From assembly GCA_945900945.1 (NCBI GenBank), contig CAMDKL010000038.1, positions 1 through 41,552 of the forward strand: 41,552 nt of DNA, written 5' to 3'. This DNA is from Pirellula staleyi DSM 6068 (GTDB lineage: Bacteria; Planctomycetota; Planctomycetia; Pirellulales; Pirellulaceae). Below are positions 7,647-15,688 of the stretch, in pieces. How positions within the stretch are numbered: the stretch's first letter is position 1; each line of letters starts with the position of its first letter. The notes under the pieces were generated by a model. The model was not told the DNA's origin. It saw only the letters and a program-made list of their open reading frames with translations, and made no database searches. The position numbers were made by a program, and so were the translations under genes.

Positions 7647-8459
7647 GTGACAGTGGAAAGACGATTTCGTTCGATTGATTTTAAAGGCCAAATGATCTTG
7701 CTCGGTACGGGTACAAGTGTTGGCGTTCCGGCAATCGGTTGCGATTGTGAAGTTTGCACAAGTTCGAACCCGCGGAATAATCGGACCAGGTCGGGGGCAA
7801 TATTGGGTCTGCAAGCTGGCAACCTGCTCTTTGACACTTCGCCAGACCTACGTCATCAGCTGCTGCGAGAAGGGATCGGGATGGTTCATTCCGTTGTGTT
7901 TACCCATGAACACGCGGACCACTTGCATGGGTTGGATGATTTGCGACTATTCCCTTTCGTACTTGGACATCCTGTCCCTTTGTATTGTGCAGAACTGGTT
8001 GAGACACGCATTCGCACGGTCTTCGATTACGCTTTCGATCGGAGAGAACCGACACACGCTGCATCTGCACCCCAACTGCAAATCCATCGGATTACGACAG
8101 AACCCTTTAAGGTGCTAAGCACTGTTTTGCAACCGATCCCATTGGTTCACGGTCCCAATTGCAGCGTATTGGGATTCCGCATTGGGCATATCGCTTACTG
8201 CACTGACACAAATTTCATTTCCGAGTCAAGTTTGGAACTCATGCACGGTTTGGACTGCTTGGTATTGGACGCATTGCGGTACACTCCCCATCCGACGCAT
8301 TTCTGCGTAGAGGAGGCTCTCGAAGTAGTAGCGAGGATCAAGCCCAAGATGACCTATTTAACTCATCTTTCACATGATCTCGACTATGACTCAGCGAACG
8401 CACGATTGCCTAAAAATGTGCAACTGGCCTACGATGGTCAACGGATCCCGCTAACCTAA
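7647..8459 (+). CDS. PhnP-like metallo-beta-lactamase-fold hydrolase
   Basis: A 270-residue metal-dependent hydrolase. The zinc motif HEHADH is at residues 87-92, with DTSPDLRHQLL upstream and TYLTHLSHDLDY near the C terminus supplying further ligands. The segment GTGTSVGVPAIGCDCEVCTS, with Cys32, Cys34 and Cys37, matches the structural zinc site of PhnP (cyclic ribose phosphate phosphodiesterase), so a phosphodiester substrate is plausible but not proven. The start is GTG at 7647 behind agga; ATG at 7692 is an alternative that begins exactly at the fold (MILLGTG). The next gene starts two bases after its stop, so they are probably cotranscribed. Confidence 0.85.
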   Translation: MTVERRFRSIDFKGQMILLGTGTSVGVPAIGCDCEVCTSSNPRNNRTRSGAILGLQAGNLLFDTSPDLRHQLLREGIGMVHSVVFTHEHADHLHGLDDLRLFPFVLGHPVPLYCAELVETRIRTVFDYAFDRREPTHAASAPQLQIHRITTEPFKVLSTVLQPIPLVHGPNCSVLGFRIGHIAYCTDTNFISESSLELMHGLDCLVLDALRYTPHPTHFCVEEALEVVARIKPKMTYLTHLSHDLDYDSANARLPKNVQLAYDGQRIPLT

Positions 8460-8461
8460 GT

Positions 8462-10366
8462 ATGAAATTTCCAATGCTCAAGGAACGAATGGAACAGGCC
8501 ATCGATCGTTTGCGATCGGATCTGGTTTTGCTCAAAGGATCGTCGAACCATTGGACAGGTACTCTTTCGACTTCAGCGCTGTCGACCGCCACCGCAGTAA
8601 GTGCGTTGTCCATTAGTCGGGATCAATTTCAAAAGAATCCATGGACGATCGAGAAAGGATTGAGCGGCGATTGCTATTCACCTGGTCGTTGGGATGAGTT
8701 GATTGAAAGCGGATCTGAATGGTTATCCCGTTCTCAAAATGCAGATGGAGGGTTTGGAGACACGGACCGGTCCCTGTCCAACATTGCGACGACGCTGTTG
8801 GTTTTGGCCGCTTGGCAGTTGGCTGGCCACAATTCTCGTTACTCCGCAAAAATCGTTGCAGCGCGGGACTATGTTGAGCGGTGCGGCAGCTGGGATGGAT
8901 TGCATCAACGCTACGGCAAAGACAAGACGTTCGTCGTTCCAATCATGACCAACTGTGCGTTGGCAGGACTTGCAGATTGGGACGCGATACCTACGCTGCC
9001 GTTTGAAGCTGCTGCGTTACCTCAGTCATGGTACCGATTTGTTCAACTGCCAGTCGTCAGTTACGCGATTCCAGCTTTGGTTGCGATGGGTCAAGCACAA
9101 TATTTCCACAATCCGCCACGAAATCCGATTGCGAGAATCGTGCGTTCGGTTGCGAGAAAACCGACGCTTCGGGTTCTAACGCGAATGCAGCCAACGAGTG
9201 GCGGATATCTCGAAGCGGTTCCGTTAACGAGTTTCGTGCTAATGAGTTTGGCGTCGATTGGTCATGGGGCTTCACGGGTGGCAGTAGAGTCAAGGAAGTT
9301 CATAGTCGACTCGGTTTTAAAGGATGGCAGTTGGCCCATCGACACGAATTTGGCAACTTGGGTGACATCGTTGGCTGCGGCGAATTTCTTCGATGCAACA
9401 GAATTGTTGGAGTGGGATCGGACGATCGACTGGTTGCTTTCTTGCCAACATCGAGAACGGCATGCATTTACGGGTGCGGAGCCAGGAGGTTGGGGCTGGA
9501 CGAATTTGAGCGGTGCGGTTCCGGATTCGGATGATACGCCCGCTGCACTTATTGCCTTGCGAAAATGGTTGCTCAACAGCGATGCCGCTCATTGCAAACT
9601 TGGAGAGGAGCGGTCGGTACTCGATCAAAACCGCCGCCTGCGAGTTCTAAATGCGGCAAGAACTGGCTGCCGTTGGTTGATTCGGTTGCAAAATCGCGAT
9701 GGAGGCTGGCCGACTTTTTGTCGAGGCTGGGGGACATTGCCATTTGATCGAAGCGGAAGCGATTTGACCGCTCATGCGATACGGGCTCTATCGATCTGGA
9801 ATGAAGTTTTTGGCAATGGACTCGTAATCCAAGGCTTCGATCGAGCGTTGGAACGCGGCTGGGAATACCTAGAAAAACATCAAAAGCCCGACGGCAGTTG
9901 GCTTCCCCTCTGGTTCGGAAACCAAGACCGAGCAGAGGAAGATAACCCAATTTACGGAACCGGACGTGTTTTATTGTGTTATAGCCAATGCAAACGCGCG
10001 GCCGATCCTGCGTTTCAGCGAGGCTTGGCGTTTCTGTTGGCGAGTCAAAACGCCGATGGGGGCTGGGGAGGAGGCAATAGCATCCACTACGACGGAACAG
10101 ATCGACCTTGGGGGGCGATCTCAAGTACAATGGAGGAAACAAGCGTTGCATTGGAAGGAATCCTTTCCGGAGGTGGCACAAATGATTGTGCCGACTCTAT
10201 AATGCGAGGAGTGAATTGGTTGTGCGATGGCATCCGGCAAGAGCATCACCTCGTCAGTCAGCCGATCGGATTTTATTTCGCTCGGCTCTGGTATCATGAA
10301 AAAATGTATCCACTTGTGTTTTCACTGGGTGCCCTAAAAAGAGGACTTGAGTTTTGTCAACGTTAA
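8462..10366 (+). CDS. Squalene-hopene cyclase-like protein (prenyltransferase/squalene oxidase repeats)
   Basis: A 634-residue protein built of alpha-barrel repeats of the terpene cyclase/protein prenyltransferase superfamily. QW-type repeats are visible as SQNADGGFGD (91-100), DGSWPID, DGGWPTF, DGSWLPLW and QNADGGWGGG. The class II cyclase protonation motif DxDD is present as DSDDT at 355-359, so a protonation-type cyclisation of an isoprenoid is likely. The overall length fits squalene-hopene cyclases (about 630-720), but the N-terminal half is divergent and I cannot say that squalene is the substrate. The gene follows the hydrolase by two bases and overlaps the start of the prenyl synthase fusion by 13 bases, which argues for joint function. 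Confidence 0.85.
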   Translation: MKFPMLKERMEQAIDRLRSDLVLLKGSSNHWTGTLSTSALSTATAVSALSISRDQFQKNPWTIEKGLSGDCYSPGRWDELIESGSEWLSRSQNADGGFGDTDRSLSNIATTLLVLAAWQLAGHNSRYSAKIVAARDYVERCGSWDGLHQRYGKDKTFVVPIMTNCALAGLADWDAIPTLPFEAAALPQSWYRFVQLPVVSYAIPALVAMGQAQYFHNPPRNPIARIVRSVARKPTLRVLTRMQPTSGGYLEAVPLTSFVLMSLASIGHGASRVAVESRKFIVDSVLKDGSWPIDTNLATWVTSLAAANFFDATELLEWDRTIDWLLSCQHRERHAFTGAEPGGWGWTNLSGAVPDSDDTPAALIALRKWLLNSDAAHCKLGEERSVLDQNRRLRVLNAARTGCRWLIRLQNRDGGWPTFCRGWGTLPFDRSGSDLTAHAIRALSIWNEVFGNGLVIQGFDRALERGWEYLEKHQKPDGSWLPLWFGNQDRAEEDNPIYGTGRVLLCYSQCKRAADPAFQRGLAFLLASQNADGGWGGGNSIHYDGTDRPWGAISSTMEETSVALEGILSGGGTNDCADSIMRGVNWLCDGIRQEHHLVSQPIGFYFARLWYHEKMYPLVFSLGALKRGLEFCQR

Positions 10367-12261
10367 CCCCACCTGATTTGATCCAAACCGCTCAGACACC
10401 GAACCCTACGGAGAAATCGGAAAAGAAGACGCGACGCAAAACCAGTCACCTGAAACTTGTTCCCGAGACGCCTCTGCTGAGGGAACAGTTGCGAGAGAGA
10501 TGCCGAGAAGTAGCGGCACGAATGAACAAGGAAATGCCCCCCACCAAAGATGAGCTTGAGGTCATTTCACGCCGAACTCTGGATGAGGCAGGGTTGTCCG
10601 AAGGCTATGTGGGTTGGATCATGGTGATGATCAGTACCGAGTTCTTTCGTGACGCGGTTGCAGCAACGCCTCCCAGCCGACGACTCTTCCTGCTTCCGCA
10701 CTGCTTGAAGCACGCTGAGGGATGCCCTGCCGATTACGATGAATTCGGTATGGACTGCAAAAAGTGTGGAGCATGCAGCATTGCAGACTTCCGAACCAAA
10801 GCCGAAGAGATGGGATACAAAGTCCTTGTGGCAGAGGGCTCCCCTGTCGTGCTGAAAATCATCGTGAGCGGATACGTTGACTCCATCGTTGGCGTTGCAT
10901 GCTTAAACGTCCTGGAAAAAGCCATCGACAAGATTTTACTTGCCGGCATTCCATGCATGGCTGTACCGTTGCTATCGAGCGATTGCCGAAACACGAGCGT
11001 CGACGAAGCCTGGGTTCGAGACATGATTATGGTCCAGAAACCAGTTGTGGAACAAAAGACTCGATCGTACGTCCATTTGATGCGTGGTGCCAGCGATTTG
11101 TTTTCCCAGCCTCAGCTTGATGCAATCGTGGGCCGGCAGCGAGGCCAGGCACAAATCAACATCGAGTCTGAAAATCCGCTTGAGGAAATCGATCCGATCG
11201 CTGCAACCGAAGCGTTGGCTACGAACTTCCTGGCGCGAGGCGGAAAGTATTCGAGACCCTTCATTACGTTAGCCGCGTTTGACGCCATGTTGGGCGGGAA
11301 AGCGACGGGTTCCGGGGGAGACAAAGTTGTAGCGAGCTTTTCGAGAGGTGTACAAAGCGCGGCACTGAGCATCGAGTGTTTCCATAAAGCGTCGCTCGTT
11401 CACGATGACATTGAGGACGGAGATGCGTTCCGCTACGGTATTCCAGCCATGCACCAGCAGTTTGGTCTTTCAACGGCCATCAACATCGGGGACTACATGA
11501 TTGGAATGGGGTACCGCTTGATCGGTCGAGAGATCGAATGCATCGGCTCGGCGGCGGCGGCAGAAATCCTCAATTGCTTGTCATCAGCACACATGCGTTT
11601 GGCCGAGGGTCAGGGCGCCGAATTGCTTTGGCGCGACGGTACCAACAAAAGACTGACCCCTCTCGATGCTCTGAAAATCTATGCATTGAAAACGTCCCCG
11701 GCCTTTGAAGCAGCGCTGTACACGGGAGTAAGACTTGCAGGTGACGCTGCCGCTTATTCTGAACCGATTAAACAGTTTGCAAGGAACATTGGAGTCGCCT
11801 TCCAGATAATCAACGATTTGCAGGATTGGCAAGGTGATGACCACAACAAATTGTCGGCTGCAGGCGATATCCTAGGGGGTAGACCGACCGTGTTGCTCGC
11901 ATTGGCACTGCAATCCCTTTCACCTGAGGATGCAGATCGACTTCTGAACGTGATGGCAATCGAATCAGGCCTCACGGATTCTTCGAGAGTGGCGATAGCG
12001 CGAGAGTTATTCGCGAAGGCGCGCGTTTTCGAACAAGCAGAAAAGCTGATTGATAGGCACCGCGAGCGAGCTGTCGAAATCGCGTTGGTCATTGAGCCGG
12101 AACCTTTAAAGCGACTGTTCCACTATTTGATCGATACTGTTTTAAGCGAGTCGGATATAAAAGGAATGCCCTCAAACGAGCCCGTCGTGGTCATGCACAG
12201 CATCGCAATGAAAACGGCTACAACACTTGTGAGTGCATCTGCTGAAGCCGCCCATTCATAA
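10354..12261 (+). CDS. DUF116 domain fused to polyprenyl diphosphate synthase
   Basis: A two-domain protein of 635 residues. Residues about 50-240 are a DUF116 domain with clustered cysteines (C117, C124, C135, C138, C141 in LPHCLKHAEGC and DCKKCGAC), suggesting a metal or Fe-S site. Residues about 280-615 are a trans-prenyl synthase of the farnesyl/geranylgeranyl type that condenses isopentenyl diphosphate. Its first Asp-rich motif is LVHDDIEDGD (DDxxD at 351-355); the second reads NDLQDWQGDD, with Asn in place of the first Asp. A Lys/Thr-rich disordered leader occupies residues 1-35. Translation starts at TTG 10354 behind gagga, inside the end of the cyclase gene. The product is probably the chain donor for the cyclase. 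Confidence 0.87.
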   Translation: MSTLTPPDLIQTAQTPNPTEKSEKKTRRKTSHLKLVPETPLLREQLRERCREVAARMNKEMPPTKDELEVISRRTLDEAGLSEGYVGWIMVMISTEFFRDAVAATPPSRRLFLLPHCLKHAEGCPADYDEFGMDCKKCGACSIADFRTKAEEMGYKVLVAEGSPVVLKIIVSGYVDSIVGVACLNVLEKAIDKILLAGIPCMAVPLLSSDCRNTSVDEAWVRDMIMVQKPVVEQKTRSYVHLMRGASDLFSQPQLDAIVGRQRGQAQINIESENPLEEIDPIAATEALATNFLARGGKYSRPFITLAAFDAMLGGKATGSGGDKVVASFSRGVQSAALSIECFHKASLVHDDIEDGDAFRYGIPAMHQQFGLSTAINIGDYMIGMGYRLIGREIECIGSAAAAEILNCLSSAHMRLAEGQGAELLWRDGTNKRLTPLDALKIYALKTSPAFEAALYTGVRLAGDAAAYSEPIKQFARNIGVAFQIINDLQDWQGDDHNKLSAAGDILGGRPTVLLALALQSLSPEDADRLLNVMAIESGLTDSSRVAIARELFAKARVFEQAEKLIDRHRERAVEIALVIEPEPLKRLFHYLIDTVLSESDIKGMPSNEPVVVMHSIAMKTATTLVSASAEAAHS

Positions 12262-12273
12262 CAGTACCATCGA

Positions 12274-12849
12274 ATGCAGACTCCCTCCGACGATTCTCAA
12301 CTCTCGCAATGCTATGACAAGTGCATATCAGCCAGCGAGCTGATAAGTATCTATTATCAAGATTCGAGCTTACTAGGTCGATTTGAGCAAGTCGAGAGCC
12401 AGGCAGTACCAAGCGTGTACCGCAAACTACTCGATCATTCCAATCACATGACGGTTACGGTTGAGTCCCATCATGCGGACAGCGTCGACGTAGAAGTGCT
12501 TCGATCGGATATTGTCGACGGGCACTATCGGCGGGAGATTTTGCTCAAAACTCATATTTCTCAGCGCGTCGTTCAATATGGCATTGTTCGGCTCTACACA
12601 AAATATTTGTCGGATAAACCTCGCGATGAAATCCTTCGCCAGCGCAAGCCGCTAGGGCGAGTCCTGATCGAGCACAATGTTCTGCGCGAGATCGAGCTGT
12701 TCGATCTACTGCAAGTCGAGTGCGGTCCGGTACTTTCCAAGTTCTTTGGCGTCGATCCCGGCACGATTGCATATGGACGTACCGCGTTGATTCATTGCGA
12801 TCATGAACCAGCGATCGAGCTACTAGAAGTGGTTCGACCTGAACCTTGA
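12274..12849 (+). CDS. Chorismate lyase-like protein (DUF98 type)
   Basis: A 191-residue cytosolic protein of the chorismate pyruvate-lyase fold, which splits chorismate into 4-hydroxybenzoate and pyruvate. The recognisable core is YRREILLKTHISQRVVQYGI followed by KPLGRVLIEHNVLREIELFD, typical of the DUF98 branch used for plastoquinone in cyanobacteria and proposed for methanopterin in archaea. It starts 12 bases after the prenyl synthase stop, with no strong ribosome binding site, and so closes the cluster. 4-Hydroxybenzoate is the classical acceptor for prenyl transfer, which fits the neighbours, but no UbiA-type prenyltransferase is in the window. Its last 49 bases overlap, tail to tail, the opposing HPt gene. 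Confidence 0.8.
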   Translation: MQTPSDDSQLSQCYDKCISASELISIYYQDSSLLGRFEQVESQAVPSVYRKLLDHSNHMTVTVESHHADSVDVEVLRSDIVDGHYRREILLKTHISQRVVQYGIVRLYTKYLSDKPRDEILRQRKPLGRVLIEHNVLREIELFDLLQVECGPVLSKFFGVDPGTIAYGRTALIHCDHEPAIELLEVVRPEP

Positions 12850-13106
12850 GAAACGGTGAACCATCCTCGCTCAACGAACTCTTTAATTACCGACTCAATT
12901 GCCTGTTCTAGTTTCTCCATGTCCCCATGATGAAACATCTCTAGTTGACCTTTTGCTGCGGAGTCCTCCAATCGGTCAGCAAGTTCTACGGTAGACTGAG
13001 CGTAAAAAGTCGCAACCCATCCTTTCAAGCGATGAACTGCAGATCGAGTATGAGTTACACTTTCGTTGGCAACCGCAGATTTTAGTTTGCTCAAGATTTG
13101 GCTCAT
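12801..13106 (-). CDS. HPt (histidine phosphotransfer) domain protein
   Basis: A 101-residue protein with the HPt signature SAVHRLKGWVATF, in which His25 is the phosphate-accepting residue and Lys28-Gly29 complete the motif. A second helix ADRLEDSAAKGQ and a third KLEQAIESVIKEF follow as in the four-helix bundle. It would relay phosphate between a hybrid histidine kinase and a response regulator, but no kinase or regulator gene is nearby. The N terminus is short compared with usual HPt proteins, and a Ser-rich tail ends the protein. A perfect 15-base palindrome touches the start codon. The 3' end overlaps the chorismate lyase gene. Confidence 0.75.
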   Translation of the reverse strand: MSQILSKLKSAVANESVTHTRSAVHRLKGWVATFYAQSTVELADRLEDSAAKGQLEMFHHGDMEKLEQAIESVIKEFVERGWFTVSQGSGRTTSSSSIAGS

Positions 13107-13121
13107 CCACAGAATCTGTGG
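13107..13121. promoter_or_regulatory. 15-bp perfect palindrome directly before the HPt start codon
   Basis: The sequence ccacagaatctgtgg has 7-base arms around one central base and ends one base before the ATG of the HPt gene (which reads to the left). It could be an operator, an RNA hairpin over the ribosome binding site, or part of the common ccacaga-type intergenic repeat whose other pieces (ccgcagatgaac, ccgcagatt) are seen at 13230-13260. Confidence 0.4.
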
Positions 13122-13305
13122 TCAAAAAACGACCTGCAAAAATGCGACGCTATTCGATTCTTTGGTGTGCAATCGTACTCTTGTGGTCGATCATCGCTCA
13201 TTTAACGTGTCTGGTGAACAAATAATCCGCAGATGAACAAGGATGGCCGCAGATTCTCTTGGGATCGATGAAAGGGCGCGAGTTAACGTTGTCACGCGAA
13301 GTCTC

Positions 13306-14727
13306 TTAGGGCTGTTCCTTTCGTTGCCTCGGTTTTCTAGCCAATCGATGATGCTTTTCGGGCCTAGTATGCATTCCCCATCGCAATGATTCGTCTTGCT
13401 CGTAGCGTTTCCCAAGCGTTAAAGCCGTCAGGGCCTTGGCTAGTTCGAATCCTAAATAGAACGCATGCGACTCGTCCACATTTCGGCACTCAGGCAGATG
13501 CATGAGTTCTTCCATCATAGAAAACGGATCAATTCCTTGGATGTGAACGCCCGCGCTGATCAGATGGATTTGCTTTCCGTCAATCAGTATTCGATAGTTG
13601 TTGTCCTTGATGTTGTTCGCAAGGACTTCGATGGTCGCAGCCGAATAGCTCACACGCGATGGATCTCGCAACATCACGAGCCGCTCTTCGAAGTGCTTAG
13701 GTGGAATCTTGTGACGGACCGCGTAGTTAACGAGCCGGCGAGCAAGGTCGCACTCCTTGACGCTCGACTGTGCCCATGGAATAACCTGTGTGGTGAGCAC
13801 GCTTCCGATTTGCAGCTCCTCGCAAAACCCAAGTAACATTGTATTGAGGCCAGCCGAATCGCAATCGGTCAGCTCGGTCAAATTCCCTATCCCCATCAAC
13901 ATCGAGGCGTCAGGAAACATGGCTCGCGTCCTCAAGTAGCGGCCCAGCGATGCTGCAAAGCCACATCCGATCGGCTCGAGAATCGGATCCAGTCGAAACG
14001 GAATTCTATGCTTGTCCAGATATTCCACTGTCTCGAACATTCCAGGTTCGAAATCAGATGTCTCGTCAGGAACAACAACGACTTCACAACCCCAATCTTG
14101 GGCCGCATGGCGATTGGATTTATTGATAGAAAGGACCAACGTCGCGCCGGCAGCGACGGCCGCAGAGGCTTCCCATGTATCAAAGGTGTCAATCGATAAA
14201 TGTATTCCTTGATCTCGCAATGCCTTGACGGCTTCAGCCATTTTAGTCCATTGCATACCCGGCTCACAACCCAAGTCGATTCGATCCGCACCGTCGTTGA
14301 CGAGTTGCTTTGCTTGCTCAACGAGTGCATCGACAGAAAGCCGTGACGCGTAGTTGATTTCCGCAATGATTTCAATCGAAAATTGACCGTAGTCATCTCC
14401 TTTGAATCGTTTACGACCGAACATGATAGGCAAATCTCGAACGTCTTTTGGGCCACACTCGATCGGCGTGGTAACGGCAGATCGGATCTCTTCGATTCCG
14501 GTTTGAAGGTAACCCGGGAGGATCACTCGCGTCGATTGCTCAGGAATACAAATATGTTTGAGCAACCATTGAGGCGTCATAAGCGCTGCCACCGTGATCG
14601 GCAACACCTCGATCGAGTACTCGAAGGCTTGTTTGCTTGCGATCGATGCTACAATCTCTCGCAGCGCAGGCTCAGCGAGTTTGCCTGTTACGAAGTGAAT
14701 CGACTCGCGTTGATTGCCCGAATTCAT
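13306..14727 (-). CDS. Dihydropteroate synthase-like protein (TIGR00284/DUF6513 type)
   Basis: A 473-residue protein. The N-terminal third (FVTGKLAEPALREIVASI, VAALMTPQWL) is the DUF6513-type extension. The middle is a pterin-binding TIM barrel like dihydropteroate synthase: ADRIDLGCEPG, LSIDTFDTWEASAAVAAGAT and DPILEPIGCGFA. The C-terminal part is of unknown function. Relatives occur in archaea and methylotrophic bacteria with tetrahydromethanopterin, so a role in making that folate analogue is the established guess. ATG at 14727 is chosen because MNSGNQRESIHFVTGKLAEP begins like relatives; the frame is open to 14784. It is divergent from rluA and is read toward the HPt gene. Confidence 0.82.
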   Translation of the reverse strand: MNSGNQRESIHFVTGKLAEPALREIVASIASKQAFEYSIEVLPITVAALMTPQWLLKHICIPEQSTRVILPGYLQTGIEEIRSAVTTPIECGPKDVRDLPIMFGRKRFKGDDYGQFSIEIIAEINYASRLSVDALVEQAKQLVNDGADRIDLGCEPGMQWTKMAEAVKALRDQGIHLSIDTFDTWEASAAVAAGATLVLSINKSNRHAAQDWGCEVVVVPDETSDFEPGMFETVEYLDKHRIPFRLDPILEPIGCGFAASLGRYLRTRAMFPDASMLMGIGNLTELTDCDSAGLNTMLLGFCEELQIGSVLTTQVIPWAQSSVKECDLARRLVNYAVRHKIPPKHFEERLVMLRDPSRVSYSAATIEVLANNIKDNNYRILIDGKQIHLISAGVHIQGIDPFSMMEELMHLPECRNVDESHAFYLGFELAKALTALTLGKRYEQDESLRWGMHTRPEKHHRLARKPRQRKEQP

Positions 14728-14910
14728 GGGTGCTATTTCTATACTGATGCTAAATAACTTTATTGCGTGAAGCCGGTTTACCACTTGACCGGCATCCCAT
14801 AAATACTAGAACATTATTATAACGAGAAGCCCAATGAGCTCGCTGTCATGATGACTCGAATTCGTGGCCGGTGCTTCTCGTTTTTTTTTGCCCTGATTGC
14901 ACCATCGTTT

Positions 14911-15612
14911 ATGATCGAAATCTTACTCGAGAGTTCTTGGTTTCTAGTAATCAACAAACCTTCCGGCATTCTCACGCAAGCGGTTCCTGGTATCGAAAGT
15001 GTTCAGACTCTGCTTGTCAAGCAATTGCAAGCCAAGAATCCCGAGGCGCCAAAACCATTTATCGGGATCCCGCATCGACTGGATCGCGTGACATCGGGTG
15101 CCATGGTCGTCGCGAGGAATCAACGTTCCTTGCGCAGGCTAAGCGACCAGTTTGCCGCTCGAAAAGTAAACAAAATCTATCATGCGGTGGTTCCCTGGAT
15201 TTCCGATACCGCCGAGGTATCGTGGACGGATACCATGCGCAAGGTGCCGAACGAGGCCCGAGCAGAGCTGGTTTCGGCAAACGAAGAGGGTGCCAAAGAA
15301 GCCATTTTACGTTTTCATGTCATTGGGCAACATTTAATTGACGACCAAAACACGGTTAGCTTGGTCGAAATTGAACTTGAAACGGGTCGTATGCATCAAA
15401 TCCGACTTCAATTTGCCTCTCACGGACACCCAATTCTCGGCGACATCTTGTATCGCAGTGAAATCGAATGGCTAGGCAATATTCCCGGCGAAAGAGAATC
15501 GCCCATTGCTTTGCATGCTAGAAGGATTGAGTTCCGCCACCCACAAAACGCCGAGCTCGTTTCAGTGATTGCACCCTACCCATTCGGTTGGCCGAAGGAT
15601 ACACAACCGTAG
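14911..15612 (+). CDS. RluA family RNA pseudouridine synthase
   Basis: Isomerises uridine to pseudouridine in rRNA or tRNA. The 233-residue product has WFLVINKPSGILTQ at the start of the fold and the catalytic signature IPHRLDRVTSGAMV, in which Asp58 is the nucleophile, followed by ETGRMHQIRLQFASHGHPIL, the RluA-type C-terminal motif. No S4 RNA-binding domain precedes the catalytic domain, as in the short RluA/TruC-like group. ATG 14911 starts exactly where family members start; the frame is open from 14848 with a hydrophobic prefix that I regard as untranslated. The target nucleotide is unknown. A bidirectional hairpin follows. Confidence 0.88.
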   Translation: MIEILLESSWFLVINKPSGILTQAVPGIESVQTLLVKQLQAKNPEAPKPFIGIPHRLDRVTSGAMVVARNQRSLRRLSDQFAARKVNKIYHAVVPWISDTAEVSWTDTMRKVPNEARAELVSANEEGAKEAILRFHVIGQHLIDDQNTVSLVEIELETGRMHQIRLQFASHGHPILGDILYRSEIEWLGNIPGERESPIALHARRIEFRHPQNAELVSVIAPYPFGWPKDTQP

Positions 15613-15632
15613 TACTTCGACGTTGCTTGCTA

Positions 15633-15685
15633 GGATTATTCATAGATGACAACCGTGGGCTAACCCTACGGCTAATGAATAATCC
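15633..15685. terminator. Nested hairpin between convergent genes
   Basis: An 11-base perfect inverted repeat (ggattattcat at 15633-15643, atgaataatcc at 15675-15685) encloses a second imperfect hairpin, ccgtgggctaaccctacgg. It lies exactly between the ends of the plus-strand rluA gene and the minus-strand aldo/keto reductase gene, so it may end transcription from both sides. There is no long U tract. The inner arm resembles the GC-rich interspersed palindromes found elsewhere in the window. Confidence 0.5.
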
Positions 15686-15688
15686 GGG

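Noticed and set aside
13441-13460. tRNA-like ttcgaatcc words
   Set aside because: They lie inside protein genes and no matching acceptor stem or anticodon arm could be folded around them.
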